A program made the position numbers and the translations under genes. Positions 23,393 through 31,056 of a stretch of 33,026 nt of DNA are shown here, piece after piece. Source of the stretch: Candidatus Daviesbacteria bacterium RIFCSPLOWO2_01_FULL_39_12 (GTDB taxonomy: Bacteria; Patescibacteriota; Microgenomatia; Daviesbacterales; UBA10151); assembly GCA_001776905.1 (NCBI GenBank), contig MFDM01000023.1, positions 84,351 to 117,376 on the forward strand, given 5' to 3'. Within the stretch, counting starts at the first letter, position 1; each line of letters begins with the position of its first letter. The notes beneath the pieces are model-generated. The model was given only the letters and a program-made list of their open reading frames with translations. It was not told the DNA's origin and ran no database searches.

Positions 23393-25197
23393 TACTCAAA
23401 TCCAAAAAAATTTATTACCCTTTAGCATTCGTTTTAATTTTGGCAGTTAGCTCTTTTACCTTCTTCCCGTCATTTAGCTTAGCTTTATTTGGTGACGATT
23501 GGTTGGCATTTGTCAGATACCTGTACCACCTTGGCCCAAATCCTGAAAGTCCCGGGCGGTGGAACCATCTAAATTATTTCCTAACTCCATATGGCTCCCA
23601 GGATATACTCATGGGCTTGCTGCAAAATATTTATGGATATAAATCCAGTTTGTATTATTTAACATCTTACATTTTAAGACTTATTGCCGCCTTTTCTTTC
23701 TACCCCCTGATAAACTATTTAACGAAAAGTCACTTAGCAGCCTTTTTTGCCATCCTTTTTTTCTCTATAGCAACTACCGGATTAGATGCAACAAACTGGG
23801 TCTTTAATATGCCCTCATATATCAGTATTACCTTTTTCAATCTATTTTTATACTTTTACATCCGGGTTAAGGGAGATAAGAAAAAGAAGTTGCTTATTCC
23901 TGCTATGCTGCTTTTTTATCTTGCATATATTTGGGCTCCGATCAGGATGCACGGGGTATTACCATTTATTTTTTTACTGGAGTTGTTCTGGTTTATTCGG
24001 GAGCGGAATATACCTACCTTAAGATTCTCACTGGTAAGATTAACAAGCATCATTGCAGTTTTCCTCTTTATAAACTTTACCGGACAAAGCAGTGGAACCG
24101 GTAATATTTGGAGTGATCGCTTTAATGAGGGATTAACGGCTATGGTATCTATGCTAGGGCAAGGAAGAGTAGACTTCTTCTTGTATCCTATTACCATATT
24201 CGGGGCTACTATTTTCCCCCGCTTATTCTCTGATATTAATCTGGTGCCTGTCAATAAAGAATCAATGATAACTTCCTCAGTTATAATTTTTATAACTTTT
24301 TCTTTTATTGTATATGTATTTTCACAAACAATTGAGGGATTTAAAAAATATACTCTTAAACTAATAATTCCTCTTTTTGTTGTCTGGACAGCTATCCTTT
24401 TCGTTGTACCCTACAAAAACGAACGGTTGTTTTATAATTTTTCGGACTTCTTTTTACAAACCTTGATTGGCGGCTTTGTCGCAGTACTGGCATTTTTTTT
24501 ATTAATACTCAGATTCAAAAACTTCCATTTCTCCACAGCCATTTTTTCCGCAATAATATGGACATTAATGTCCTATTTTGCCGCATGGTGGCAAACCCCT
24601 TATATAATTTTTCCCACTACTTACCGTTACCTGATACCGTCAGTTGTTGGGATAACTGTGCTTTTTGCAATTATAATCAGTTTGGGTAAAAATAGAGCTG
24701 CTAAGCTTTCACTATTTGCATTATTTTCCATGATCCTGATTATCCATCTACTATCAACCAGGGCTTACCTTAGTGTTTTAAATGAATATCATAGTCAGAG
24801 GATTAGTGATAAAATATGGGCCGCCATACCTTATTATCCGGAAATTGGTACAGACTCTAAATTTCGATATTTTTATTTTGAAGGTGAATCCCAATCTCAG
24901 GGAATTATTCATAATGTAATCACATTTGGTTTTCCCACTCATTTAGGTCTTATCTATAAATATTACATCCACCACGGCTCCGGAAATAATATTGCCACAA
25001 ACAGGGCAGATGAAGTGATTTCGGCTGTCACTGACGGGCAGTCTCTAAAAGCCCATGGCTATAATAAAGGACCGATTGATGTAAATCAAATTTATGCTTT
25101 CAGATTAATTGGAAAAGATAATTTAATTAATATAACAACAGAAGCCAGACAAAAACTTATCCGGATTGTCCAGGATTACAATAAAACCAAACGATAA
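23389..25197 (+). CDS. Polytopic membrane protein, GT-C-like paralog C
   Basis: 602 residues. After the first membrane segment (about 8-30) comes ALFGDDWLAF with Asp36-Asp37, the clearest acidic pair among the five paralogs. YILRLIAAFSFYPLI aligns with the same position in the others, and APIRMHGVLPFIFLLELFW carries the R...E-L-F-W motif. The C-terminal domain opens FRYFYFEGESQS and ends YAFRLIGKDNLINIT. It is ATGA-coupled to paralog B and ends the plus-strand operon, with its stop 6 bases from the convergent paralog D and no visible hairpin terminator between. A glycosyltransferase or glycan-modifying role at the outer face is inferred. Confidence 0.76.
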   Translation: MILKSKKIYYPLAFVLILAVSSFTFFPSFSLALFGDDWLAFVRYLYHLGPNPESPGRWNHLNYFLTPYGSQDILMGLLQNIYGYKSSLYYLTSYILRLIAAFSFYPLINYLTKSHLAAFFAILFFSIATTGLDATNWVFNMPSYISITFFNLFLYFYIRVKGDKKKKLLIPAMLLFYLAYIWAPIRMHGVLPFIFLLELFWFIRERNIPTLRFSLVRLTSIIAVFLFINFTGQSSGTGNIWSDRFNEGLTAMVSMLGQGRVDFFLYPITIFGATIFPRLFSDINLVPVNKESMITSSVIIFITFSFIVYVFSQTIEGFKKYTLKLIIPLFVVWTAILFVVPYKNERLFYNFSDFFLQTLIGGFVAVLAFFLLILRFKNFHFSTAIFSAIIWTLMSYFAAWWQTPYIIFPTTYRYLIPSVVGITVLFAIIISLGKNRAAKLSLFALFSMILIIHLLSTRAYLSVLNEYHSQRISDKIWAAIPYYPEIGTDSKFRYFYFEGESQSQGIIHNVITFGFPTHLGLIYKYYIHHGSGNNIATNRADEVISAVTDGQSLKAHGYNKGPIDVNQIYAFRLIGKDNLINITTEARQKLIRIVQDYNKTKR

Positions 25198-25203
25198 ATA
25201 TCT

Positions 25204-27093
25204 TCATTCTGCTAATCCCAATTCTTGTAAAATCTCCTCTTTTATATTAATGAAATCTCTATTTTTAAGTTTGAAGGCATAGAAATTTTCTAGCTCATAG
25301 AAAATTTCCTTAAAGTTACTTTTTCCGTTGCCTACACAAAGACTTCTGTAAAAAAAGCCTTTCTTCCCTTTCTCATCCTTGATAAATTTGACTAAATCAT
25401 TATGATTTGCAAAATATAGTACCTCCGTACAACCCTCTTTGAGTATATTTCCTTCAAAATACATCCAGTATGGAAAACCGGATAAGAAACCTTCCCCGTA
25501 AAATGATCCTTCCGAACTTATTCCGGATGTATCAAAATAAAAAAGAATGGGATTTTTAAGATCAATGTCTTTAATTTTTTGCTTAAACCTATCTTGCAGT
25601 AGTCTTTGTCCTTCAGCCGATCTGCCGTTTTCGAGAAAGTAGCTGAAACGCGATTGTATTTCTCCGCTACTCATCGAAAAGATGGAAATTATAATTAATA
25701 GTAAGGGGGGTAAAAAAATAGTTCTTAATAGCTTGCTTTTAAAAAGCAGAATTTTGTAAAGTGTGGCAACTAAAAAGACTGACACCATTAAAGAAGCTCC
25801 AATAGCAGCAACTACCAGATAGTAGCTGGTTGGTGAAAAATTAATACCGTAAGGCTCCAGGGACCAAGTTGCAAATACAAAAATGAAAAGATACAAAGGC
25901 GCTATCCAAAAAGCCAAAAGTAAATTATCACCTCTTTTACCCTGTAACCATTCTCTAAAAAAAGCCAAACCCAATATCGAAATATAGATCCCCAACAAAG
26001 CAGCGTGAAATCCTGTTGAATCATAGGGCAATCCCTGTTCCTTTGGTAAGTATTGAGAGTGGGTTGCTATAAAAAAAACTAGAATCTCTAAAATAAAATT
26101 CAAAACAAAAACAAACAAAAAAAATGTCCGGGGTTTTTTAGAGTGTAAAAATGCCATAATAACTGTTAGTATCCCGAATATTACTGTCGGTCCTCCCGAT
26201 AAAAAAAGTAGGTACTCCCCCAAATTATCGAGCCTAACCAGACCAAATATTTTCCCCCACTCTGCCGTGATAAAGGTATACCCGATTCCCGAAAATGGAG
26301 ATAAAATAAGGTGCCAGTTACCTTCAATAACGCTTTTGTAAATACCAAAACGGCCCTGTAGGTACTCCAAAGTTAAATTGGGCGAAATAATCGTAAGTCC
26401 AATAAATGGAGAGTAAAGTACAAGCATTCTGATTAACGAATTCTTCAGATTAGTTATTTTTCGATTTGTCATAAGTAAAAACAGTTCAACAAGAGGCAAT
26501 AAAATCAGAAGCGGATATAATCTTATCGGTGAAAAAACAATTGTCAAAACCAACAAAATCAAGCCTAACCCTAACCATGGAAGATTTATTTTGTGATTTT
26601 TCACAATCGTGTAGTACACCGTTAAAAATATGCACATCCAAAAAATAGCCAGGTAGTCACTGCCCTTAAGCGTAAATTCAAGAGGCCCGACAGAAGCATG
26701 ACTAATTGCGTAAAGAATTGCTGTCAGAAATACCAGCAGCCTGTCTTTAAAGATAACTAAAACCACTGGGAATACTGCTAAAATTGCTAATGTTTTAAAA
26801 AATAAATTAATAGTTTGAAATGCTTGGTGATCTAACCCTACCAGAATTTCCAATAATCCCAAGTAATACACCTGATAGGTTGTGTGCAAACCTCTTTCAT
26901 GCCAAACCTCGGCAATTTTTGATAAAGGATTAGGACCTATTACTTTATACCCGAAATAAATAATCCGATCATCCGGCTTAAAACCAATTTCCAAAGCGGG
27001 TTTTAACAAATAAAATTGCAGAATAGGAATAATTATTAGCAGCCCGATGAAGATCAAAAGATTCGATGAGGTGGAAGTTAGTTTATATCTCAT
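25204..27093 (-). CDS. Polytopic membrane protein, GT-C-like paralog D
   Basis: About 629 residues. First membrane segment at about 11-30, then IGFKPDDR with Asp41-Asp42. YYLGLLEILVGL and FSPIRLYPLLILLPLVELF follow the same plan as paralogs B and C. The C-terminal domain opens ILFYFDTSGIS and ends ENFYAFKLKNRDFINIKEE, very close to paralog B. ATG 27093 was chosen because the longer frame begins at a TTG inside the upstream gene; GGTTGGA lies shortly before the ATG. It begins 20 bases after the DUF5667-like gene. Loop cysteines in the C-terminal domain (EGCTE, SLCVGN) could pair if extracytoplasmic. Confidence 0.76.
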   Translation of the reverse strand: MRYKLTSTSSNLLIFIGLLIIIPILQFYLLKPALEIGFKPDDRIIYFGYKVIGPNPLSKIAEVWHERGLHTTYQVYYLGLLEILVGLDHQAFQTINLFFKTLAILAVFPVVLVIFKDRLLVFLTAILYAISHASVGPLEFTLKGSDYLAIFWMCIFLTVYYTIVKNHKINLPWLGLGLILLVLTIVFSPIRLYPLLILLPLVELFLLMTNRKITNLKNSLIRMLVLYSPFIGLTIISPNLTLEYLQGRFGIYKSVIEGNWHLILSPFSGIGYTFITAEWGKIFGLVRLDNLGEYLLFLSGGPTVIFGILTVIMAFLHSKKPRTFFLFVFVLNFILEILVFFIATHSQYLPKEQGLPYDSTGFHAALLGIYISILGLAFFREWLQGKRGDNLLLAFWIAPLYLFIFVFATWSLEPYGINFSPTSYYLVVAAIGASLMVSVFLVATLYKILLFKSKLLRTIFLPPLLLIIISIFSMSSGEIQSRFSYFLENGRSAEGQRLLQDRFKQKIKDIDLKNPILFYFDTSGISSEGSFYGEGFLSGFPYWMYFEGNILKEGCTEVLYFANHNDLVKFIKDEKGKKGFFYRSLCVGNGKSNFKEIFYELENFYAFKLKNRDFINIKEEILQELGLAE

Positions 27094-27113
27094 CCAAAGT
27101 TTCCAACCTAATT

Positions 27114-27614
27114 TTACTTTAATTTCTCGGAAAGAATTTTTAAGGTATTTATGTCGTGTTGTATTAGCATCCAAAATGAAGAGTTAGCCGCATATTTATC
27201 CCTTAGGTTTTCTAAAAATTTTCCGTACTTTTCAAAATCCTCAATTAGCTTCTTTTTTTCATCATCGTCGGCTTTTTTAACTAAATCAGCCACGATACCC
27301 GCTGAATAAGAAAAACGCTCGCTGCTAGTTTGAACTTCTGACAAAAGTTTATTATCAACAACATAATTTAATTCCGAAAGCCTTATCGTTAAAAGTGTTA
27401 AAGCATAAGATTTTTTAGATCCGGTGGTAAAGTTTAAAACATCACGTCCTTTTTCCCAAAGCCTTTTCAGTGGATAGTAAAACGATCCTGGATTAATAGT
27501 TGTTTTAGGCAAGTCCAGCTGCTCATCTTTCTCAGCGTAAACTCTACCCGAAGATACGCTAAAAAACATCATGGTCATGAAAGATATTAAACAAATTCTT
27601 AAAACAACTCTCAT
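27114..27614 (-). CDS. Exported DUF5667-like protein
   Basis: About 166 residues. A basic N-terminus (MRVVLR), a hydrophobic core (about 7-20) and SSGRVYA-E give a convincing signal peptide cleaved after the AxA-like VYA. The mature part has PGSFYYPLKRLWEKGRDVL, the N-terminal signature of DUF5667, followed by amphipathic helices rich in Lys, Glu and Leu. DUF5667 has no established function; members are exported and common in CPR genomes. ATG 27614 was chosen because AAGGAA precedes it and the longer frame starts at a TTG. It lies between a sugar epimerase and membrane paralog D in one operon. Confidence 0.78.
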   Translation of the reverse strand: MRVVLRICLISFMTMMFFSVSSGRVYAEKDEQLDLPKTTINPGSFYYPLKRLWEKGRDVLNFTTGSKKSYALTLLTIRLSELNYVVDNKLLSEVQTSSERFSYSAGIVADLVKKADDDEKKKLIEDFEKYGKFLENLRDKYAANSSFWMLIQHDINTLKILSEKLK

Positions 27615-27628
27615 AACTTTCCTTAATT

Positions 27629-28582
27629 CTACATTATACTTCTTATCCAATCAATAACTGCCCCTAATTCATCTTCCAGTTTATTCTTAACCTTCCAACC
27701 TAAAATTTTCCTTGCTTTTTTAGATGAAGGCACTCTTTTTTTAATATCATATTTAAATCCTCTCACGTATTTTACTTTAAACGGTCTTTTGATGGCACAT
27801 TTTTCCCAAAGCAATTTTGCCAGATCTATCATTTTTATTTCTTTTTCTGAACCAATATTAAAATCTTCACCAGTTGCTTTATTAGACTCCATGGCCAGAA
27901 TGATACCTCTGGCAATATCCGAAACATGAGTAAAACATCTGGTTTGTTTCCCATCTCCCAAAAGTTCTAAAGGATATCGGCCTGATAATATTTTTTTAAT
28001 CAAATCTGGGATAACGTGTGCATAGCCCACTTCTTCTCCCGGGGCCTCATTTATTCCGTAAGCATTAAAAGGCCTAACGATGGTGTAATTTAGTCCGTAC
28101 TGCTCATGAAATGCCCTGCAATACCACTCGCCTACCAGCTTAGAAAATCCATAAGCAGAAACGGGAGGAGGAATTTTTGAAAGATCACTTTCTTTACTGG
28201 GAAAAATGTTGGTCGACTCAAACACCATTGACGAGGATAGGTAAATGATTCTCTTTATTTTTTCCGAAACTGCCGCTTCAAATACGGCAGAGTACATCTT
28301 GTTATTTTCCGAAAGGATAGTTGCCGGATATTTATGGAAATAACCAATCCCGCCAATTTTGGCTGCCAAATGTATACAGTAGTCTACACCATCCATAGCA
28401 CGAAGCGCTGCTTTTTTATCTGTCAAATCAACTTTTAAAAACTCCACATCCGGGGGAACTTTCGTTTCTTTTTTTGATAAATCATCAGCTACTCTAACCC
28501 TATATCCTCTCTCAAGAAGCTGTTTTACAACCTCACTACCAATAAATCCCGCTCCACCCGTCACCAGTATTTTTATCTTCAT
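27629..28582 (-). CDS. NAD-dependent epimerase/dehydratase family (extended SDR)
   Basis: 317-residue extended SDR. TGGAGFIGS at 8-16, HLAAKIGGIGYF at about 71-82, SSSMVFE at 116-122 and the catalytic YGFSK (Tyr144, Lys148) are all present. The GGIG stretch recalls GDP-mannose 3,5-epimerase and GDP-fucose synthase, while PFNAYG and GDGKQTRCFTHVSDIA are typical of UDP-glucose 4-epimerase/UDP-xylose synthase relatives, so the substrate is unclear. ATGA-coupled to the UDP-sugar 6-dehydrogenase upstream, which makes a uronate C4/C5 epimerase or decarboxylase attractive. Confidence 0.9.
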   Translation of the reverse strand: MKIKILVTGGAGFIGSEVVKQLLERGYRVRVADDLSKKETKVPPDVEFLKVDLTDKKAALRAMDGVDYCIHLAAKIGGIGYFHKYPATILSENNKMYSAVFEAAVSEKIKRIIYLSSSMVFESTNIFPSKESDLSKIPPPVSAYGFSKLVGEWYCRAFHEQYGLNYTIVRPFNAYGINEAPGEEVGYAHVIPDLIKKILSGRYPLELLGDGKQTRCFTHVSDIARGIILAMESNKATGEDFNIGSEKEIKMIDLAKLLWEKCAIKRPFKVKYVRGFKYDIKKRVPSSKKARKILGWKVKNKLEDELGAVIDWIRSIM

Positions 28583-29904
28583 ACACCTAACCCAGGGCGT
28601 TCCGCCTTCCTTTTTTTACCGTATGATTTAACCTCCCCGTTTGGTCGAACCCTTTCTTCTGATTTAGAAACTACATCTTTTAAATAAAACATAATTTTCC
28701 CTGTGCCAAAAATATTCCAGATATCACAGATTAATAAATCCTCAGAGACAAATTTTTTCAAATAATCAAAATTAACATCTTTATAAACATCATGATCTAC
28801 TCCTATTATTAGGATATTCGCATCCTTTAGCGCATCCTGGATGGGTTGTGAGTCAATATAGGGATCAGAAACAGAGACTCTAGCACCTTCTGCCGAAAAA
28901 TATCTTTGAAGCTTGGGGGAAAGGGAATAGCGAATATCATCAATATTTTTCTTAAACGCCAGTCCTAAAATGGAGACCTTTTTCTTATGTAAATCCTTAA
29001 TCTCTGATTTTATCCTGGACAAGAGGTATCCAGGAATGTTTTCATTAAGCCTCCATGCAGCTGTAACAAGTTCCATAAAGGGACTTTTATCAATTAGGAA
29101 AAACCCATCTTTAACAAGACACGGTCCGGCAGTCAGTCCCGGGGATTTTAATCCCGCTCTTTTGTAATCATTATTAACCAGATTTAAAATTTCATAAATA
29201 TCACAGCTATAATCTTCTGCAATCATCATAAATTCATTGCCTATCGCAAAATCAATATATCGGTACATATTGCAAAATAGCTTGGCCAATTCTGCTGCGC
29301 GCGGATTGGTATATAAAATTTTGGGGGCAATTTTTTTAAAAACTTCTGCAGCTTTTTTGGCGCTACTATCATCCAAACTACCAATTATTTGAGGAATTTG
29401 CCCCAGCTCCTCTACAGATTTACCCTCGGCAATTCTCTCCGGGCAATATGCAATAAATAAATTTTTCCCTATCTCAAGTCTGGTTTGCTCTTCCAGTTGC
29501 CTGGCCAGTTGTTCAGTAGCTCCAGGGGATAAAGTACTTCTAAAAATAATTAGATGATCATTTTTTATTGAAGGAGCCATACTTCTTAATAAGTCCTCTA
29601 TTCCACCAAAGTCAGGACTGTAAGTATCATCAATGGGAGTCCCTAAGGTTAAAATTATTATATCGTTCTCAGATACTACCCTATCTAAGTGTTGCTGGGA
29701 AAAAATCTGAAAGTTTTTACCGCTGTGTTTTTCTAAAAGCCTCTGAGCGCCTTCCTCCATAAAGGGCATAATTTTATGCTTCAAAAGGGAAATTCTGTAA
29801 GGATCAACGTCAATCCCGGTAACTTGAAATCCTTTATCTGCCAAAACTAAAGCAAGCGGAAGTCCTACTCTACCTACCCCAAATATGGCAATTTTTTTAT
29901 CCAT
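28579..29904 (-). CDS. UDP-sugar 6-dehydrogenase (WecC/WbpA-like)
   Basis: 441-residue UDP-glucose/GDP-mannose dehydrogenase family enzyme that oxidises C6 of a UDP-hexose to a uronate using two NAD+. FGVGRVGLPLALVLA at about 8-22 binds NAD, CPERIAEG lies at 154-161, and the catalytic cysteine is Cys262 in GPCLVKD. The GPCLxKD form and the PERI block fit the UDP-GlcNAc/UDP-ManNAc dehydrogenase branch better than UDP-glucose dehydrogenase. The last ~30 residues form a basic, probably disordered tail that is not part of the usual enzyme. It leads an operon with the epimerase; TTGCAT-17-TAGGAT lies 12 bases before its ATG. Confidence 0.93.
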   Translation of the reverse strand: MDKKIAIFGVGRVGLPLALVLADKGFQVTGIDVDPYRISLLKHKIMPFMEEGAQRLLEKHSGKNFQIFSQQHLDRVVSENDIIILTLGTPIDDTYSPDFGGIEDLLRSMAPSIKNDHLIIFRSTLSPGATEQLARQLEEQTRLEIGKNLFIAYCPERIAEGKSVEELGQIPQIIGSLDDSSAKKAAEVFKKIAPKILYTNPRAAELAKLFCNMYRYIDFAIGNEFMMIAEDYSCDIYEILNLVNNDYKRAGLKSPGLTAGPCLVKDGFFLIDKSPFMELVTAAWRLNENIPGYLLSRIKSEIKDLHKKKVSILGLAFKKNIDDIRYSLSPKLQRYFSAEGARVSVSDPYIDSQPIQDALKDANILIIGVDHDVYKDVNFDYLKKFVSEDLLICDIWNIFGTGKIMFYLKDVVSKSEERVRPNGEVKSYGKKRKAERPGLGV

Positions 29905-29916
29905 GAAGATAAACCG

Positions 29917-29945
29917 ATCCTACTAAAAATAAGGGATTTATGCAA
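29917..29945 (-). promoter_or_regulatory. Candidate promoter of the 6-dehydrogenase operon
   Basis: Minus strand: TTGCAT (29945-29940), a 17-base spacer, TAGGAT (29922-29917), then 12 bases to the ATG. No Shine-Dalgarno. It starts within a base of the preceding gene's stop. Confidence 0.4.
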
Positions 29946-30989
29946 CTATCTTTTTGACTGATAGAGAATATCCAATGCTCCCTCATATCCGTGGACATCA
30001 GATAAGGCTGCAACTATTCTAATTCTGGATAAACCGTGTAATAAATGCGGATTATAAAATAATTGAACCAGTTCATCTGGTTTCTCGAGAGAGTACTTTC
30101 CAATTCTATATTTTTGGTCAAATTCATCTTTATCAATACCTAGGACTGAAGCATCTATTTGGTCGGATCTTTCGGCGCATCTTGCTGTCATCATCATTGC
30201 CACAGCATTACAGTCCAGTTCAACTGCCATAGCCGCCAGTCTTGTTTCCTCCGGTATTAAAGTTAGCTTTAATTCTTCTCCTCCCACCTTACTAACTGCC
30301 CGCTCCACAGTATCAAAAGGGGAAGTATCTCTTTGTCCGTGCATCTGTTCGGCAATAGTTGCATTTATTGCACCAGGATAATAATCTGCATCATCTGGCT
30401 GTTTTGTAGTAAGTAAATAATTATCCGCAGTTGTAATTGTAACCTGAACAACCAAATTATTGGGATGATTTTCCGGCAAGAAAACGTATCCTCCATTTAC
30501 TCTAACAGGTAAAAAATTATCTCGATATTCTTCTCTTTGGGGAAATGGTTCACCATTAGGTAATACTCCATCACGAAGCCCCATTCCTAAAGTTCTCATT
30601 CTGTGCCAATCATATTGGGATGTGACTAATCGAAGCTTAGTATCAGTCAATACTCTGGAATAGCTATGGAGATGAAGTTTAGAACCATTAAAATCATCTC
30701 TTGCCTTAGGACTGTTAGTATATTCCTGCCAGACATTCCAAAGTTCAGAGTCCTCAACAGGAACATGCGGACCATCCTTTGTCATAATTACTTGATCCCT
30801 GGTGTATCTCTCTTTTAACTCAGCAGTCCAGGAAGTGAATACAGCATTTAATATAAATGCGTTATCTAAAACCCAAGGATCTCCCCAAGTTTCTCTTAAA
30901 TTTTCCTCATTTCTTTTAAACCATTCTTCAACTATTCCTGAAGTAGGTTGACTGTAAAACCATCTTGATTCTGCCAGTCTTTCTGCCAT
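29946..30989 (-). CDS. Hypothetical soluble protein with degenerate Nudix-like region
   Basis: 347 residues, no signal peptide or membrane segment, hence cytoplasmic. Residues about 180-270 look like a Nudix fold: VQVTITTADNYLLTTKQ, then YYPGAINATIAEQM, then the stretch around TVERAVSKVGGEEL where a Nudix box would sit. The catalytic REXXEE glutamates are not there, so hydrolase activity is doubtful. The N-terminal ~150 residues are Trp-rich and unrecognised, and YDWHRMRTLGMGLRDGVL is a distinctive mid-segment. It has its own promoter-like TTGTTT-17-TATAAT and is not obviously a sugar enzyme, which makes it out of place in this locus. The Nudix call is by eye and tentative. Confidence 0.8.
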   Translation of the reverse strand: MAERLAESRWFYSQPTSGIVEEWFKRNEENLRETWGDPWVLDNAFILNAVFTSWTAELKERYTRDQVIMTKDGPHVPVEDSELWNVWQEYTNSPKARDDFNGSKLHLHSYSRVLTDTKLRLVTSQYDWHRMRTLGMGLRDGVLPNGEPFPQREEYRDNFLPVRVNGGYVFLPENHPNNLVVQVTITTADNYLLTTKQPDDADYYPGAINATIAEQMHGQRDTSPFDTVERAVSKVGGEELKLTLIPEETRLAAMAVELDCNAVAMMMTARCAERSDQIDASVLGIDKDEFDQKYRIGKYSLEKPDELVQLFYNPHLLHGLSRIRIVAALSDVHGYEGALDILYQSKR

Positions 30990-30999
30990 ATTGGAAGGG

Positions 31000-31028
31000 A
31001 TTATAAACTATGAGGTAAACAAAAACAA
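31000..31028 (-). promoter_or_regulatory. Candidate promoter of the 347-residue orphan gene
   Basis: Minus strand: TTGTTT (31028-31023), a 17-base spacer, perfect TATAAT (31005-31000), then 10 bases to the ATG at 30989. The gap between the two flanking genes (30990-31056) holds nothing else recognisable. Confidence 0.5.
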
Positions 31029-31056
31029 CTAATCACTTATTTAATATAATAAAGTA

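Noticed and set aside
27094-27174. Longer version of membrane paralog D starting at a TTG
   Set aside because: The extension lies inside the DUF5667-like gene and has no homology-like content; ATG 27093 places the start normally before the first membrane segment.
27615-27650. Longer version of the DUF5667-like protein starting at a TTG
   Set aside because: It would put 12 residues before the signal peptide and overlap the epimerase; ATG 27614 has a good AAGGAA site.
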